DNA from: JALYNX01 sp044867525
GTDB lineage: Bacteria > Actinomycetota > Acidimicrobiia > Spongiisociales > ZC4RG35
Assembly (NCBI GenBank): GCA_044867525.1
Contig: JBIOVB010000102.1
Location: forward strand, 1-8,141
Length of the DNA stretch: 8,141 nucleotides
Direction of reading: 5' to 3'
Both the position numbers and the translations under genes were made by a program. This document shows positions 1 through 6,728 of the stretch, piece by piece (the first letter of the stretch is position 1; the number at the start of each line of letters is the position of its first letter). A model generated the notes under the pieces. The model searched no databases. It had not been told where the DNA came from and saw only the letters and a program-made list of their open reading frames with translations.

Positions 1-1
1 G

Positions 2-2698
2 GGCATCGGTAAGTCGCGGCTGCTCGCAGACTTCATCGAGCAGGCGAGGCTGATGGGGACCACGGTGATCACCACCTCGGCCGAGGAGATCGAACACGCC
101 ACCGCCTTCTTCGCGTGGCGGTCGATCATCCGTCAGTTGTTCGGAGGGGACGACTTGGAGGCCGAGCGACGTCTCCTCGACTTCGTCGCCACCGACCCGT
201 GGCGCGCCGACCGCATCGGCCTGCTCGAGTCGATCATCGCCACCCCGGTCGAGGACACCTACCTGACGGCGGGCATGGAGCCCGGGCTGCGGATGGAGAA
301 CACCCAGCAACTCCTGACCGCCATTGTCCGTGACGCCCCCCGCTCCGCAGCCCTGGTCCTGGTTCTCGACGACGGGCACTGGATGGACTCGTCGTCGTGG
401 GCTATGGCGGAGCGCGCCGGTCGGGAGATCAGGTCGCTGATGATCGTGATCGGAACCAGGCCATTCAGCGAGAACGCCGGGAGCCCGCCCCCGGACGAGT
501 ACCAGCCGCTCCTCGAGGAGGAGGACACCACCCATGTCCTGCTCTCCGAGCTCGAGCCCACGGAGGCCCTGGAGCTGGTCGAGTACTCGCTTGGGGTGAA
601 GAGCCTGCCGGGCCCGGTCACCGAGTTGATCATCGAACAGGCCGGTGGCCACCCCTACTTCAGCGAGGAGATCGGATTCGCCCTCCGTGATGCCGGCCTG
701 CTCATCGTGGAGGACGGAGAGAGCCGCCTCGCCCCTGAGGTACACGACCTCAGCGAGATCGACTTTCCCCAAAGCGTCCAGGACGTGATAACCGGGCGGT
801 TCGACCGGCTGGCGGTGCCGGAGCAGTCGACGTTGAAGGTGGCCAGTGTCATCGGCCGGGAGTTCGACGTGGAGACCCTGGCTCACATCTACCCGGGGTC
901 GATCACCCCCGAGCAGGTCCGGGTGACGCTGCAGGGTCTGGTGCCACTCGACCTGATCCAACCGGTTGTGGGCACCAGCAACCGATTCCGATTCCGCCAT
1001 GCCATAACCCGTGACATCGCCTACGGGCTTCTCCTCTACTCGCAGCGTCAACAGCTCCACGGCGCCGTAGCGCGGTGGATGGAGACGAGCTACGCCGACG
1101 ATCCCGAGCAGGTCCTCGCCGCCCTCGCCTACCACAGCCGCAACAGCCTCTCATCCGGCTCTGATGGTGAGGAGGTCGACCGCGCCCTCGACTACATGGG
1201 GAGGGCGGGGCGCCGGTCACTGCGCAGCTTCGCCCACCGGGAGGCGATCGGCTTTCTCACCGACGCCCTGCTAATCGCCTCCGGGGAGAACAAGCTGGGC
1301 GACCTGGCCGGAGTCAAGCCCGGCACGCCGGTCCCAGATCGGGTGCGGGCACGCTGGGAACAGGATCTGGCCGAGGCACATCTCGGCATGGGGCGGGTCG
1401 ACCAGAGCGCCCTCCATTTCGAGCGAGCCCTCCAGCTCCACGGCTATCCGATGGGTCAGGGAAAGGTCGGGGTGGGCGCCCGCCTCCTCGCGGCGGCGGC
1501 GTTTCAGACCGGGCACCGGCTCACCCGGTTCCAGGGTCGAGAGCCGAACGCCGAGAGACGGGAGGACTTGATCGAAGCGGCCACCGCGTACGAGCGGCTG
1601 ATGAAGATCTACTACTACGCCAACGACCCCGGATCGCTCCTCACCGCCGCCATCTCCGGGCTCAACCTCGCCGAGAAGGCCGGGACCTCGCCGGTGCTGG
1701 CCCGGATCTACGCCAACATGAGCATCGTCGCCGGCATCGTCCCCCTCCACGGGCTGGCCCGCACCTACCAAAGACGGAGCCGGGAGGTCGCCGACGATGT
1801 CGATCGGATGCCGGAGCACGCCTGGGTTCGGCTCGCCACCAGCGTCTACGGAGTCGGTGTCGGGGAATGGGATGTTGTCGAGCCCGAGCTCCGGGAGTCA
1901 TACGACCTCTACAAGCGTCTCAGCGACTTCCGCCAGCTCGCGGAGAATCTGGGCACCACCGGCCAGATGATGACTGCCCAGGGCCGGTTCGATGAGGTGC
2001 ATTCCCTCGGCGAGGAATTGCGCGATCTGGGGGCGTGGCGCGACGACGCCCAGGCCGAGATGTGGGGCTGGCTCTACCAGGGAACCTCCCTGCTCCGCCA
2101 AGGCGACCTCCAGGAGGCCATCGCCAGATTCCGCAATGGCGAGCGGCTCCTCCACGCCGGAGTGGGGGGGGCCAATGTCGGGTGGCTGTATGGCCTGATG
2201 GCCGAGACCTACTGGCGGCTCAACGACAACGACCGGGCCCGGGCATCGGCGGCATCGGCGGGCGAATCGCTGTACACCGAACGGCCCGGCGTGGTCTTCG
2301 CCCTCGACGGGTTCACCGGTGCCGCCGAGGCCATGTTCGGGTTGTGGGCCAGCGGAAGATCACGAAGCTCCACTGCGAACAAGGCCGCAGCCGAGCGCGG
2401 CGTGAAGAAGCTCATGGGATACAGCAAGGTGTTCCCGATCGGGCGGCCCGCCGCCCTCCGCTACTCGGGGCGTCTCAAGGAGCAGACCGGTGACGAGCCC
2501 GCTGCCAGATCGGAGTGGGTCAAGGCGCTCGAAGCTGCCCGAAGTCTGAAGATGCCCTTCGAGGAGGCCATGACCTCCATGAACCTGGGTCGGCTGGACA
2601 AGGACCAAGCGCTGCTCGAGCACGCCCGAGGCCTATTCGAGGGCATGGGTGCCCGGCATTTCGTCGACCTGACCAGTCAGGCCCTGCGCGAGCACTAG
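2..2698 (+). CDS. AAA/STAND-type ATPase with C-terminal TPR-like region (5'-partial)
   Basis: Large signalling ATPase of the kind found in class III adenylate cyclase-linked and LuxR/MalT-like regulators; 898 residues are visible. The frame is open to the left edge, and its first residues, GIGKSRLL, are the second half of a Walker A P-loop. The ATG at 53 is therefore internal and the true start lies upstream. Numbering from base 2, Walker B is LVLVLDDGHWMD (about 118-129), with Asp where relatives often have Glu. Next come IVIGTRPF (about 148-155), GGHPYFSEEI (about 215-224), SVQDVITGRFDRL (about 258-270), and FRFRHAITRDIAYGLLLYSQR (about 329-349), which ends this family's ATPase/winged-helix module. 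From about 390 to the end the protein is Ala/Leu-rich and helical with TPR-like stretches such as WLYQGTSLLRQGDLQEAIARF (about 690-710). The missing N-terminus could hold a cyclase, kinase or DNA-binding domain; this cannot be judged. It converges on the oxidoreductase gene, sharing CTAG at the stops. Confidence 0.9.
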   Translation, partial: GIGKSRLLADFIEQARLMGTTVITTSAEEIEHATAFFAWRSIIRQLFGGDDLEAERRLLDFVATDPWRADRIGLLESIIATPVEDTYLTAGMEPGLRMENTQQLLTAIVRDAPRSAALVLVLDDGHWMDSSSWAMAERAGREIRSLMIVIGTRPFSENAGSPPPDEYQPLLEEEDTTHVLLSELEPTEALELVEYSLGVKSLPGPVTELIIEQAGGHPYFSEEIGFALRDAGLLIVEDGESRLAPEVHDLSEIDFPQSVQDVITGRFDRLAVPEQSTLKVASVIGREFDVETLAHIYPGSITPEQVRVTLQGLVPLDLIQPVVGTSNRFRFRHAITRDIAYGLLLYSQRQQLHGAVARWMETSYADDPEQVLAALAYHSRNSLSSGSDGEEVDRALDYMGRAGRRSLRSFAHREAIGFLTDALLIASGENKLGDLAGVKPGTPVPDRVRARWEQDLAEAHLGMGRVDQSALHFERALQLHGYPMGQGKVGVGARLLAAAAFQTGHRLTRFQGREPNAERREDLIEAATAYERLMKIYYYANDPGSLLTAAISGLNLAEKAGTSPVLARIYANMSIVAGIVPLHGLARTYQRRSREVADDVDRMPEHAWVRLATSVYGVGVGEWDVVEPELRESYDLYKRLSDFRQLAENLGTTGQMMTAQGRFDEVHSLGEELRDLGAWRDDAQAEMWGWLYQGTSLLRQGDLQEAIARFRNGERLLHAGVGGANVGWLYGLMAETYWRLNDNDRARASAASAGESLYTERPGVVFALDGFTGAAEAMFGLWASGRSRSSTANKAAAERGVKKLMGYSKVFPIGRPAALRYSGRLKEQTGDEPAARSEWVKALEAARSLKMPFEEAMTSMNLGRLDKDQALLEHARGLFEGMGARHFVDLTSQALREH
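2242..2259 (+). repeat. Two-copy 9-nt direct repeat in the ATPase gene
   Basis: GGCATCGGC occurs twice without a gap (2242-2250 and 2251-2259). It encodes the ASAASA stretch in the TPR-like region, and its 9-nt length keeps the frame. Slippage in an Ala-rich helix is the simplest origin. Confidence 0.75.
2695..2698. other. Shared CTAG: overlapping stop codons of convergent genes
   Basis: The palindrome CTAG holds the TAG stop of the + strand ATPase (2696-2698) and, on the other strand, the TAG stop of the FAD oxidoreductase (2695-2697). The two genes overlap tail to tail by four bases. No stem-loop with a T tract is visible on either side, so any transcription end must lie inside the opposing coding sequence. 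Confidence 0.9.
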
Positions 2699-4494
2699 GA
2701 GCGGGTCAGAGCCCGGCGCGCCGTTGTGGTGAGACGGCCACCTCGGCTCACGAACTTGGTGAGCCTCCGTGCAAGAGGCGACGGCCCCTTCCAGGGCAGC
2801 CCTCGCTGGTAGCGATATTGATCTTCGAGCCGGAAGACGAAGGCGAAGGCAGGCTCGGTCACGTTCCACAGCCGGCACAGCGAGGCACGGTGGCCCGAGT
2901 GCTGGATGATCCCGTTCACCGCCCGCCTCGCTGCCTCGTTCGCCGCCTCCATCGTGGCCACGGAGGTGAAGGTACGCACGTAGTCGGAGGCGAGGAAGAA
3001 GTTGGAGATCTGGGTGAAGGCCTGGGGCCGGAGCCGCCAGGTGTTGAGATAGGCGACGAACAATGGCTCGGCGTTCTCGCTCATCGGGACGTCCGCGTCG
3101 TGAATGAGCCCGGGCTCGAGAGTGGCCACGAACTGCTCCCGGGTGATATCGGGATCGAGGAACCAGCAGTACAACATGTCGTCGGTGAGCGGTTGCTCGT
3201 CGAGGGAGTGCGATCGCTTCAGCTCCTCCCAGACCTCGGTCTTGATCTCATCGGCGGTGCAGTACTTGGCCGCCTTGGTGACGGTGGTCCCCGGCTCGTG
3301 CCAATTGGAGATGTCGACCGAGATCACCCCCTTGACGCTCCCGTCACCGAACTTGGCGAGGTCGTAGTCGGCCCAGAACTGCTGTTGGGAGATCGAGGTC
3401 AACGCCCAAGGGGAGTCGAGGTAGATGGTGTGGCCATGGGCAAGGGGGATGTCCTCCTTGAGGAAGAACTGGATGCCGTTCATCCACTCGACATAGGAGT
3501 TCCCGATGGTCTTGATCCCCTCCAGGGAGGTGTCGGCGTCGAGGAGGCCGTCGTCGAGGAGCATGGCCAGCTTCTCCGCGGGGAGGGCGGCGATGTAATA
3601 GTCGGCATCGTCGATCAGATACGTGTTCCCCGCGGAATCCGACATGTGGACCGACGCGATGTCGCCTCCGGGGCGTCCCTTGTGGGGTGTGCACACGATG
3701 CGGTCGATGTGCCGGTCGAATTGATACTCGACCCCGGACTTCTGCAGATAGGCGAGCCAAGGGTGGAGCCAGGCCTCGTTGGTCGGCCCGTTGAGGACCC
3801 GATCGGTGCTCGGCCCCGGGGTGATCATGTCGAGGATGAGGGCGAGGCCGATGTCTCCTTCGACGTGGGCGTTGGCGAGATGGGCGTTGGCCGCGACCAG
3901 GGAGCGTGTCAGGCCTTCGGCGAGGAACTTCTGGTAGCCCTGCGACTTGTTGTCGGCGTCGACGAACTCCCACCAGCCCATCGTCTCGTAGAGCTCCTCC
4001 CGTCTGGCGTCACAGCTGGAATAGACCTGCCACAGCTTGTCCACGAAGAAGTCGACCTCGCCCTCCTCGAGACCCATCTCGGCAGGAAGGTCGGCCAGCA
4101 GGTCTTGGATGATCTTGATCAGGTCGGCTTCGTCCTGGGGGAACCGGGCGGGGAGCTCGATCGAGTCCTTCCCGTACAGTGCGATCTGGACCCTCGTGGT
4201 GTCGACCAGGTTGTCGGTCACGTACCCGTCCCCAACCGGGATCCGCTTCATGGTGTCGGTGACGTGCTTGTAGAAGCGAGGGAAGAAGCGAAAACCGTGC
4301 TCCCCCGGCAGATAGCCGGCCTCGCCCTTCACATCGGGACACGAAGGGTTGGATCCACCAATCGGGACCGGGATGCTGCGCGCCTTGCCCCCACAGAGCT
4401 CGTTCTGCTTCTCGAAGACCGCCACCCGAAAGCCGCGCTCGATCAGCTCGTGCGCGGCGCTCATCCCGGCGACCCCGCCACCGAGGACCGCCAC
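2695..4494 (-). CDS. FAD-dependent oxidoreductase, phytoene desaturase/amine oxidase superfamily
   Basis: Likely oxidises or desaturates a hydrophobic substrate using FAD; carotenoid, squalene-derived and amine substrates all occur in this fold. With GTG at 4494 as residue 1, the protein is 599 residues. It opens with the dinucleotide-binding loop GGGVAG (5-10), the ribose-binding Glu in VAVFEKQ (28) and GGKARS (35-40). The segment PGEHGFRFFPRFYKHVTDTM (63-82) is typical of a long desaturase-like subgroup. The C-terminal FAD-contact segment NFFLASDYVRTF through ATMEAANEAARRAVNGII (about 498-530) is present, with ASD where AGD is usual. No signal peptide is evident. The GTG start trims the first beta strand, because KVAVLGGG would lose its leading Lys. 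The frame stays open upstream to a stop near 4581, and a perfect Shine-Dalgarno lies at 4548-4553, so translation may begin further upstream, for example at ATC 4542-4540. It is the last gene of the - strand series. HpnE-like hydroxysqualene dehydroxylase is one possibility; the substrate is unknown. Confidence 0.88.
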   Translation of the reverse strand: MAVLGGGVAGMSAAHELIERGFRVAVFEKQNELCGGKARSIPVPIGGSNPSCPDVKGEAGYLPGEHGFRFFPRFYKHVTDTMKRIPVGDGYVTDNLVDTTRVQIALYGKDSIELPARFPQDEADLIKIIQDLLADLPAEMGLEEGEVDFFVDKLWQVYSSCDARREELYETMGWWEFVDADNKSQGYQKFLAEGLTRSLVAANAHLANAHVEGDIGLALILDMITPGPSTDRVLNGPTNEAWLHPWLAYLQKSGVEYQFDRHIDRIVCTPHKGRPGGDIASVHMSDSAGNTYLIDDADYYIAALPAEKLAMLLDDGLLDADTSLEGIKTIGNSYVEWMNGIQFFLKEDIPLAHGHTIYLDSPWALTSISQQQFWADYDLAKFGDGSVKGVISVDISNWHEPGTTVTKAAKYCTADEIKTEVWEELKRSHSLDEQPLTDDMLYCWFLDPDITREQFVATLEPGLIHDADVPMSENAEPLFVAYLNTWRLRPQAFTQISNFFLASDYVRTFTSVATMEAANEAARRAVNGIIQHSGHRASLCRLWNVTEPAFAFVFRLEDQYRYQRGLPWKGPSPLARRLTKFVSRGGRLTTTARRALTRS

Positions 4495-4547
4495 TTTGGG
4501 ACCGTCGCCCTTGGGGAATGGTGTCAGTTTGGTCGGTTCGATAACAG

Positions 4548-4553
4548 CCTCCT
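4548..4553 (-). promoter_or_regulatory. Perfect Shine-Dalgarno (AGGAGG) before the FAD oxidoreductase
   Basis: On the - strand this reads AGGAGG, followed by CTGTT and then ATC (4542-4540), in frame with the oxidoreductase. The five-base spacing suits initiation at that ATC. No ATG, GTG or TTG lies in the same frame between the upstream stop and GTG 4494. The only other near-cognate candidate is CTG at 4527-4525. The site is in the short gap after the DUF5808-like gene. Confidence 0.6.
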
Positions 4554-4572
4554 GATTGGGAGCCGAACCTAC

Positions 4573-4869
4573 CTACCCCCGGGCCTGGCGGCGGTCAACC
4601 AGCCTGGTCAGCGCCCCGAAATTTGGCGCCCAGCCGACACCAAACACCTTCCCGGCGAGGATCGGGCCATCGGGGTTCCAGTAGGTGCTCTGCATTCGGC
4701 CGATGGTCGGCATCCGAAAATCGTAAGGCACGAAGTTGGCGACTTCCCCGTGCCACGTCCTCTCCTCCTGGGGTTTGCGCAGCTCTTGGACGATGGCGAT
4801 GACCCCGATGACCGCGAGGGCGAGTCTCCACAGGTCCCTGATATTGGGCATGTTCCGATCACGGTCCAT
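4573..4869 (-). CDS. Small single-pass membrane protein resembling DUF5808
   Basis: A 98-residue protein starting at ATG 4869. Residues about 13-30 (LWRLALAVIGVIAIVQEL) form one hydrophobic segment, likely a membrane anchor. The rest is soluble and ends in YWNPDGPILAGKVFGVGWAP followed by NFG (about 63-84). This resembles the DUF5808 pattern of an NPD(D/G)P turn, a basic or aromatic stretch, then GxGWxxNF. Function is unknown. The start is 11 nt after the methyltransferase stop. An in-frame ATG at 4851 is an alternative, and neither has a strong Shine-Dalgarno; a G-rich run sits about 15 nt upstream of 4869. The same frame runs open to 5217, but that extension lies over the methyltransferase and reads as low-quality shadow sequence. 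The DUF5808 assignment rests on remembered motif shape, not on a profile search. Confidence 0.72.
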   Translation of the reverse strand: MDRDRNMPNIRDLWRLALAVIGVIAIVQELRKPQEERTWHGEVANFVPYDFRMPTIGRMQSTYWNPDGPILAGKVFGVGWAPNFGALTRLVDRRQARG

Positions 4870-4880
4870 CGACCGGAACG

Positions 4881-5600
4881 CTACCCCCGCCCCACCGCTC
4901 CTCCGTCCGGTCGGAGATCGGGACTCGATGAATCCCGCTTGACCGCAACCATTCGCTCGACGACTCCAGCTCGAAGCCGACCATGGTCCACGATCTCGTA
5001 TTCCGTCGCCATGACATGTTGGGCTGGTCGTCGCGTCATGTACTCGCCCTTGGTGTGTCGCGGGATGAGCTCGTACAACCACTGCAGCCAATAGAGCGGT
5101 GGGAAGGTGCTGCGGACATGGTCCACCAGGATGAGCCGGCCACCCGGCTTGAGGACCCGTCCCATCTCCCTGACCACACGGGCATCGTCGGGAACGCTGC
5201 ACAGGGCGTAGGTGCAAACCACGGTGTCGAACAATTCATCGGGGAAGGGCAAGTCCTGAGCGTCTCCCTCGAGCAGCTCCAGGCCACGACCCTCCTGTTG
5301 GGCCCGGATCCGGGCCAAGGCGAGCATCTCGGGGCTCAGGTCGAGCCCGGTCAGATTCAGGCCGGTCGGATAGTGGGGAAGATTGAGACCGGTGCCGATG
5401 CCAACCTCGAGCGTGGCTCCGATCGCCCGTGAGCATGCCCAGCCCCGGTGCTCCGTACCGGTGATCCACCTCTCGAAGAAGTCCATCTCCTCGTCATAAC
5501 CGGGAGCCTCCTTGGCATACGTGCGACGCTTGCGCTCGTTTTCATTCGCGCCCTTGGCTGATGACTGCAGAAGGGCTTTACCGTCGCGCTCTCTGGCCAC
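4881..5600 (-). CDS. Class I SAM-dependent methyltransferase (Methyltransf_11/UbiE-like)
   Basis: Transfers a methyl group from S-adenosylmethionine to an unknown acceptor; 239 residues, probably cytosolic. Motif I is LEVGIGTGLNLPHY (64-77), followed by the acidic loop LTGLDLSPEML (83-93) whose Asp87 should bind the SAM ribose, and GDAQDLPF (112-119) for the adenine. Motif II is DTVVCTYALCSVPD (125-138) and motif III LKPGGRLILVDH (150-161). The VCTYALCSV stretch recalls phospholipid N-methyltransferases and METTL7-like enzymes, so a lipid or small-molecule acceptor is plausible but not shown. The GTG start at 5600 is supported by AAAGGAG four bases upstream, inside the end of the monooxygenase gene. 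The first 22 or so residues look like an extension before the usual RRTYAKEAPGYDEEMDFFER beginning. The 23-nt overlap with the upstream gene suggests translational coupling. Confidence 0.92.
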   Translation of the reverse strand: MARERDGKALLQSSAKGANENERKRRTYAKEAPGYDEEMDFFERWITGTEHRGWACSRAIGATLEVGIGTGLNLPHYPTGLNLTGLDLSPEMLALARIRAQQEGRGLELLEGDAQDLPFPDELFDTVVCTYALCSVPDDARVVREMGRVLKPGGRLILVDHVRSTFPPLYWLQWLYELIPRHTKGEYMTRRPAQHVMATEYEIVDHGRLRAGVVERMVAVKRDSSSPDLRPDGGAVGRG

Positions 5601-6687
5601 GCAACTCCTTTCTCCCTACCTGCCTCCTGGAAACGATGTGCTCGACGATGTGCTCTGCGTCCCGCCCCACCCCGCCCAACAGTGCCGAGCTCAACGAGTA
5701 GAGGAAGGGAAGCCCGATGAAGTACAGACCGGAACCGGACTCGACTACTCCCCGATCGTGGATCGGGAGGCCGTGATGGGTCGCTATCGGTAGGTCGATC
5801 CAGTCGTAGTTCGGGGCGAAGCCGGTGCACCAGAGGACATTGGAGACGTCGAGAACCCTTCCGTCCTCGAGCACGGGACGCCCATTGCTCACCCCGACGG
5901 TCCTGGGTACCCGTTCGACCCCGGCAGCAACGATCTCCTTTCGACGCACCCGTCCCAGAGGGATGCCCCGGGGAGGATCGAGAAAATGGTCGCGGAGCTT
6001 TCGCCCCGGCGGCGTCCTTACCGTCAACCGTGTCGCAGCCTGCCAGATGATCGGAGTCAACAGCCGGTCGGGAATGCTCCCGGCGCGGGTGGGCTCTTGT
6101 CCGGTGTCCGGGCCGGAGAGCCAAACTCGGTGATCACCGGCAATCTCTATGGCAATCTCGGCACCCGAGTTGCCGGCGCCGACGACGAGTACCCCACCTT
6201 CACTTAGCTGGCCGCGATTTCGGTACTCGTTTGACCGGAGCTGGACGGTCTCGTTGTCGAGCTGGGACGAGAACGACGGAATGCGCTGGTCCTGATAGGC
6301 ACCGGTCGCCACCACGACGCTCTCTGCGTAGAGATGGTCATCGCCGACATCGACCCGAAACCCCCCGTTGTGGTCGGACAGGCGGCCCACCTCGACCCCG
6401 GTTCGGACCGGAAGGCTGAACCGTTTGGCGTACGCCTCCAGGTAGTCCCCGGTCTCATCCTTGGTGGGGTAGGCAGATCGGGGGCCGGGAAAGGGCATGC
6501 CCGGCAGTCCGCTGTACGCAGCGGGGGTGAACAACCGAAGTGAGTCCCACCTCTTCCGCCAGACATCGCCTATTCGGGCGTTCTCGTCCAGGATCAGGAA
6601 GGGCAGGTCATGTCGCTGAAGGTGATAGCCGACGGCCAGACCCGCCTGCCCGCCACCGATGACGACTGTGTGGATTTGGTCACTCAT
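5578..6687 (-). CDS. Flavin-dependent monooxygenase-like protein, class B (CzcO/FMO-like)
   Basis: Predicted FAD- and NADPH-binding oxidoreductase of 369 residues in the COG2072-type flavoprotein monooxygenase group. The FAD loop is GGGQAG (11-16), and the short helix IGDVWRKRWDSLRLFTP (39-55) follows it as in this subfamily. VVVATGAY is at 125-132. The NADPH-binding loop is VVGAGNSGAEIA (168-179), and WCTGFAPNYDWI (286-297) matches the C-terminal ATG-like motif of class B enzymes. No signal peptide or membrane helix is seen. The stretch VQLRSNEYRN (148-157) has Arg151 where many relatives carry His in the FMO fingerprint. The C-terminal tail after about 352 is very basic and overlaps the methyltransferase start by 23 nt. 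ATG 6687 is 41 nt downstream of the regulator stop, with only a weak ribosome site. The substrate is unknown; members oxidise carbonyls, sulfur, nitrogen or indolic acids. Confidence 0.9.
   Translation of the reverse strand: MSDQIHTVVIGGGQAGLAVGYHLQRHDLPFLILDENARIGDVWRKRWDSLRLFTPAAYSGLPGMPFPGPRSAYPTKDETGDYLEAYAKRFSLPVRTGVEVGRLSDHNGGFRVDVGDDHLYAESVVVATGAYQDQRIPSFSSQLDNETVQLRSNEYRNRGQLSEGGVLVVGAGNSGAEIAIEIAGDHRVWLSGPDTGQEPTRAGSIPDRLLTPIIWQAATRLTVRTPPGRKLRDHFLDPPRGIPLGRVRRKEIVAAGVERVPRTVGVSNGRPVLEDGRVLDVSNVLWCTGFAPNYDWIDLPIATHHGLPIHDRGVVESGSGLYFIGLPFLYSLSSALLGGVGRDAEHIVEHIVSRRQVGRKELRGQRARR
5605..5611 (-). promoter_or_regulatory. Shine-Dalgarno (AAAGGAG) for the methyltransferase GTG start
   Basis: Reading on the - strand, AAAGGAG is followed by TTGC and then GTG at 5600. 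This decides the methyltransferase start. The site is inside the 3' end of the monooxygenase gene, so ribosomes finishing that gene pass directly over it. Confidence 0.75.
5633..5656 (-). repeat. Two-copy 12-nt tandem repeat in the monooxygenase gene
   Basis: The + strand units ACGATGTGCTCG (5633-5644) and ACGATGTGCTCT (5645-5656) differ at one base. On the coding strand they give the repeated peptide EHIVEHIV near residues 345-352 of the monooxygenase. The repeat is in frame, in the C-terminal helix beyond the conserved core. Confidence 0.8.
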
Positions 6688-6728
6688 CTCGGTCTTGGGA
6701 CCAAGGTATGAGGATCGGCGATTGTCGC

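Noticed and set aside
2702..2715. Possible terminator hairpin CGGG-TCAGAG-CCCG next to the convergent stops
   Set aside because: The stem has only four pairs, there is no T tract on either strand, and it lies in the oxidoreductase coding sequence.
2515..5094. A + strand open frame of 859 codons opposite the oxidoreductase, the DUF5808-like gene and part of the methyltransferase
   Set aside because: It is Gly/Val/Asp-rich with no recognisable motif, covers several well-supported genes on the other strand, and overlaps the ATPase 3' end. It fits an antisense shadow of GC-biased codons.
4870..5217. Extending the DUF5808-like gene upstream to an in-frame start at 5217
   Set aside because: The added residues overlap the methyltransferase motifs out of frame and read as Arg/Pro/Ser-rich shadow sequence. 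ATG 4869, just after the methyltransferase stop, is more natural.
6691..6702. Small inverted repeat GGTC-TTGG-GACC in the 41-nt gap before the monooxygenase
   Set aside because: A four-pair stem is too weak to call a terminator or operator, and such repeats occur by chance at this GC content.
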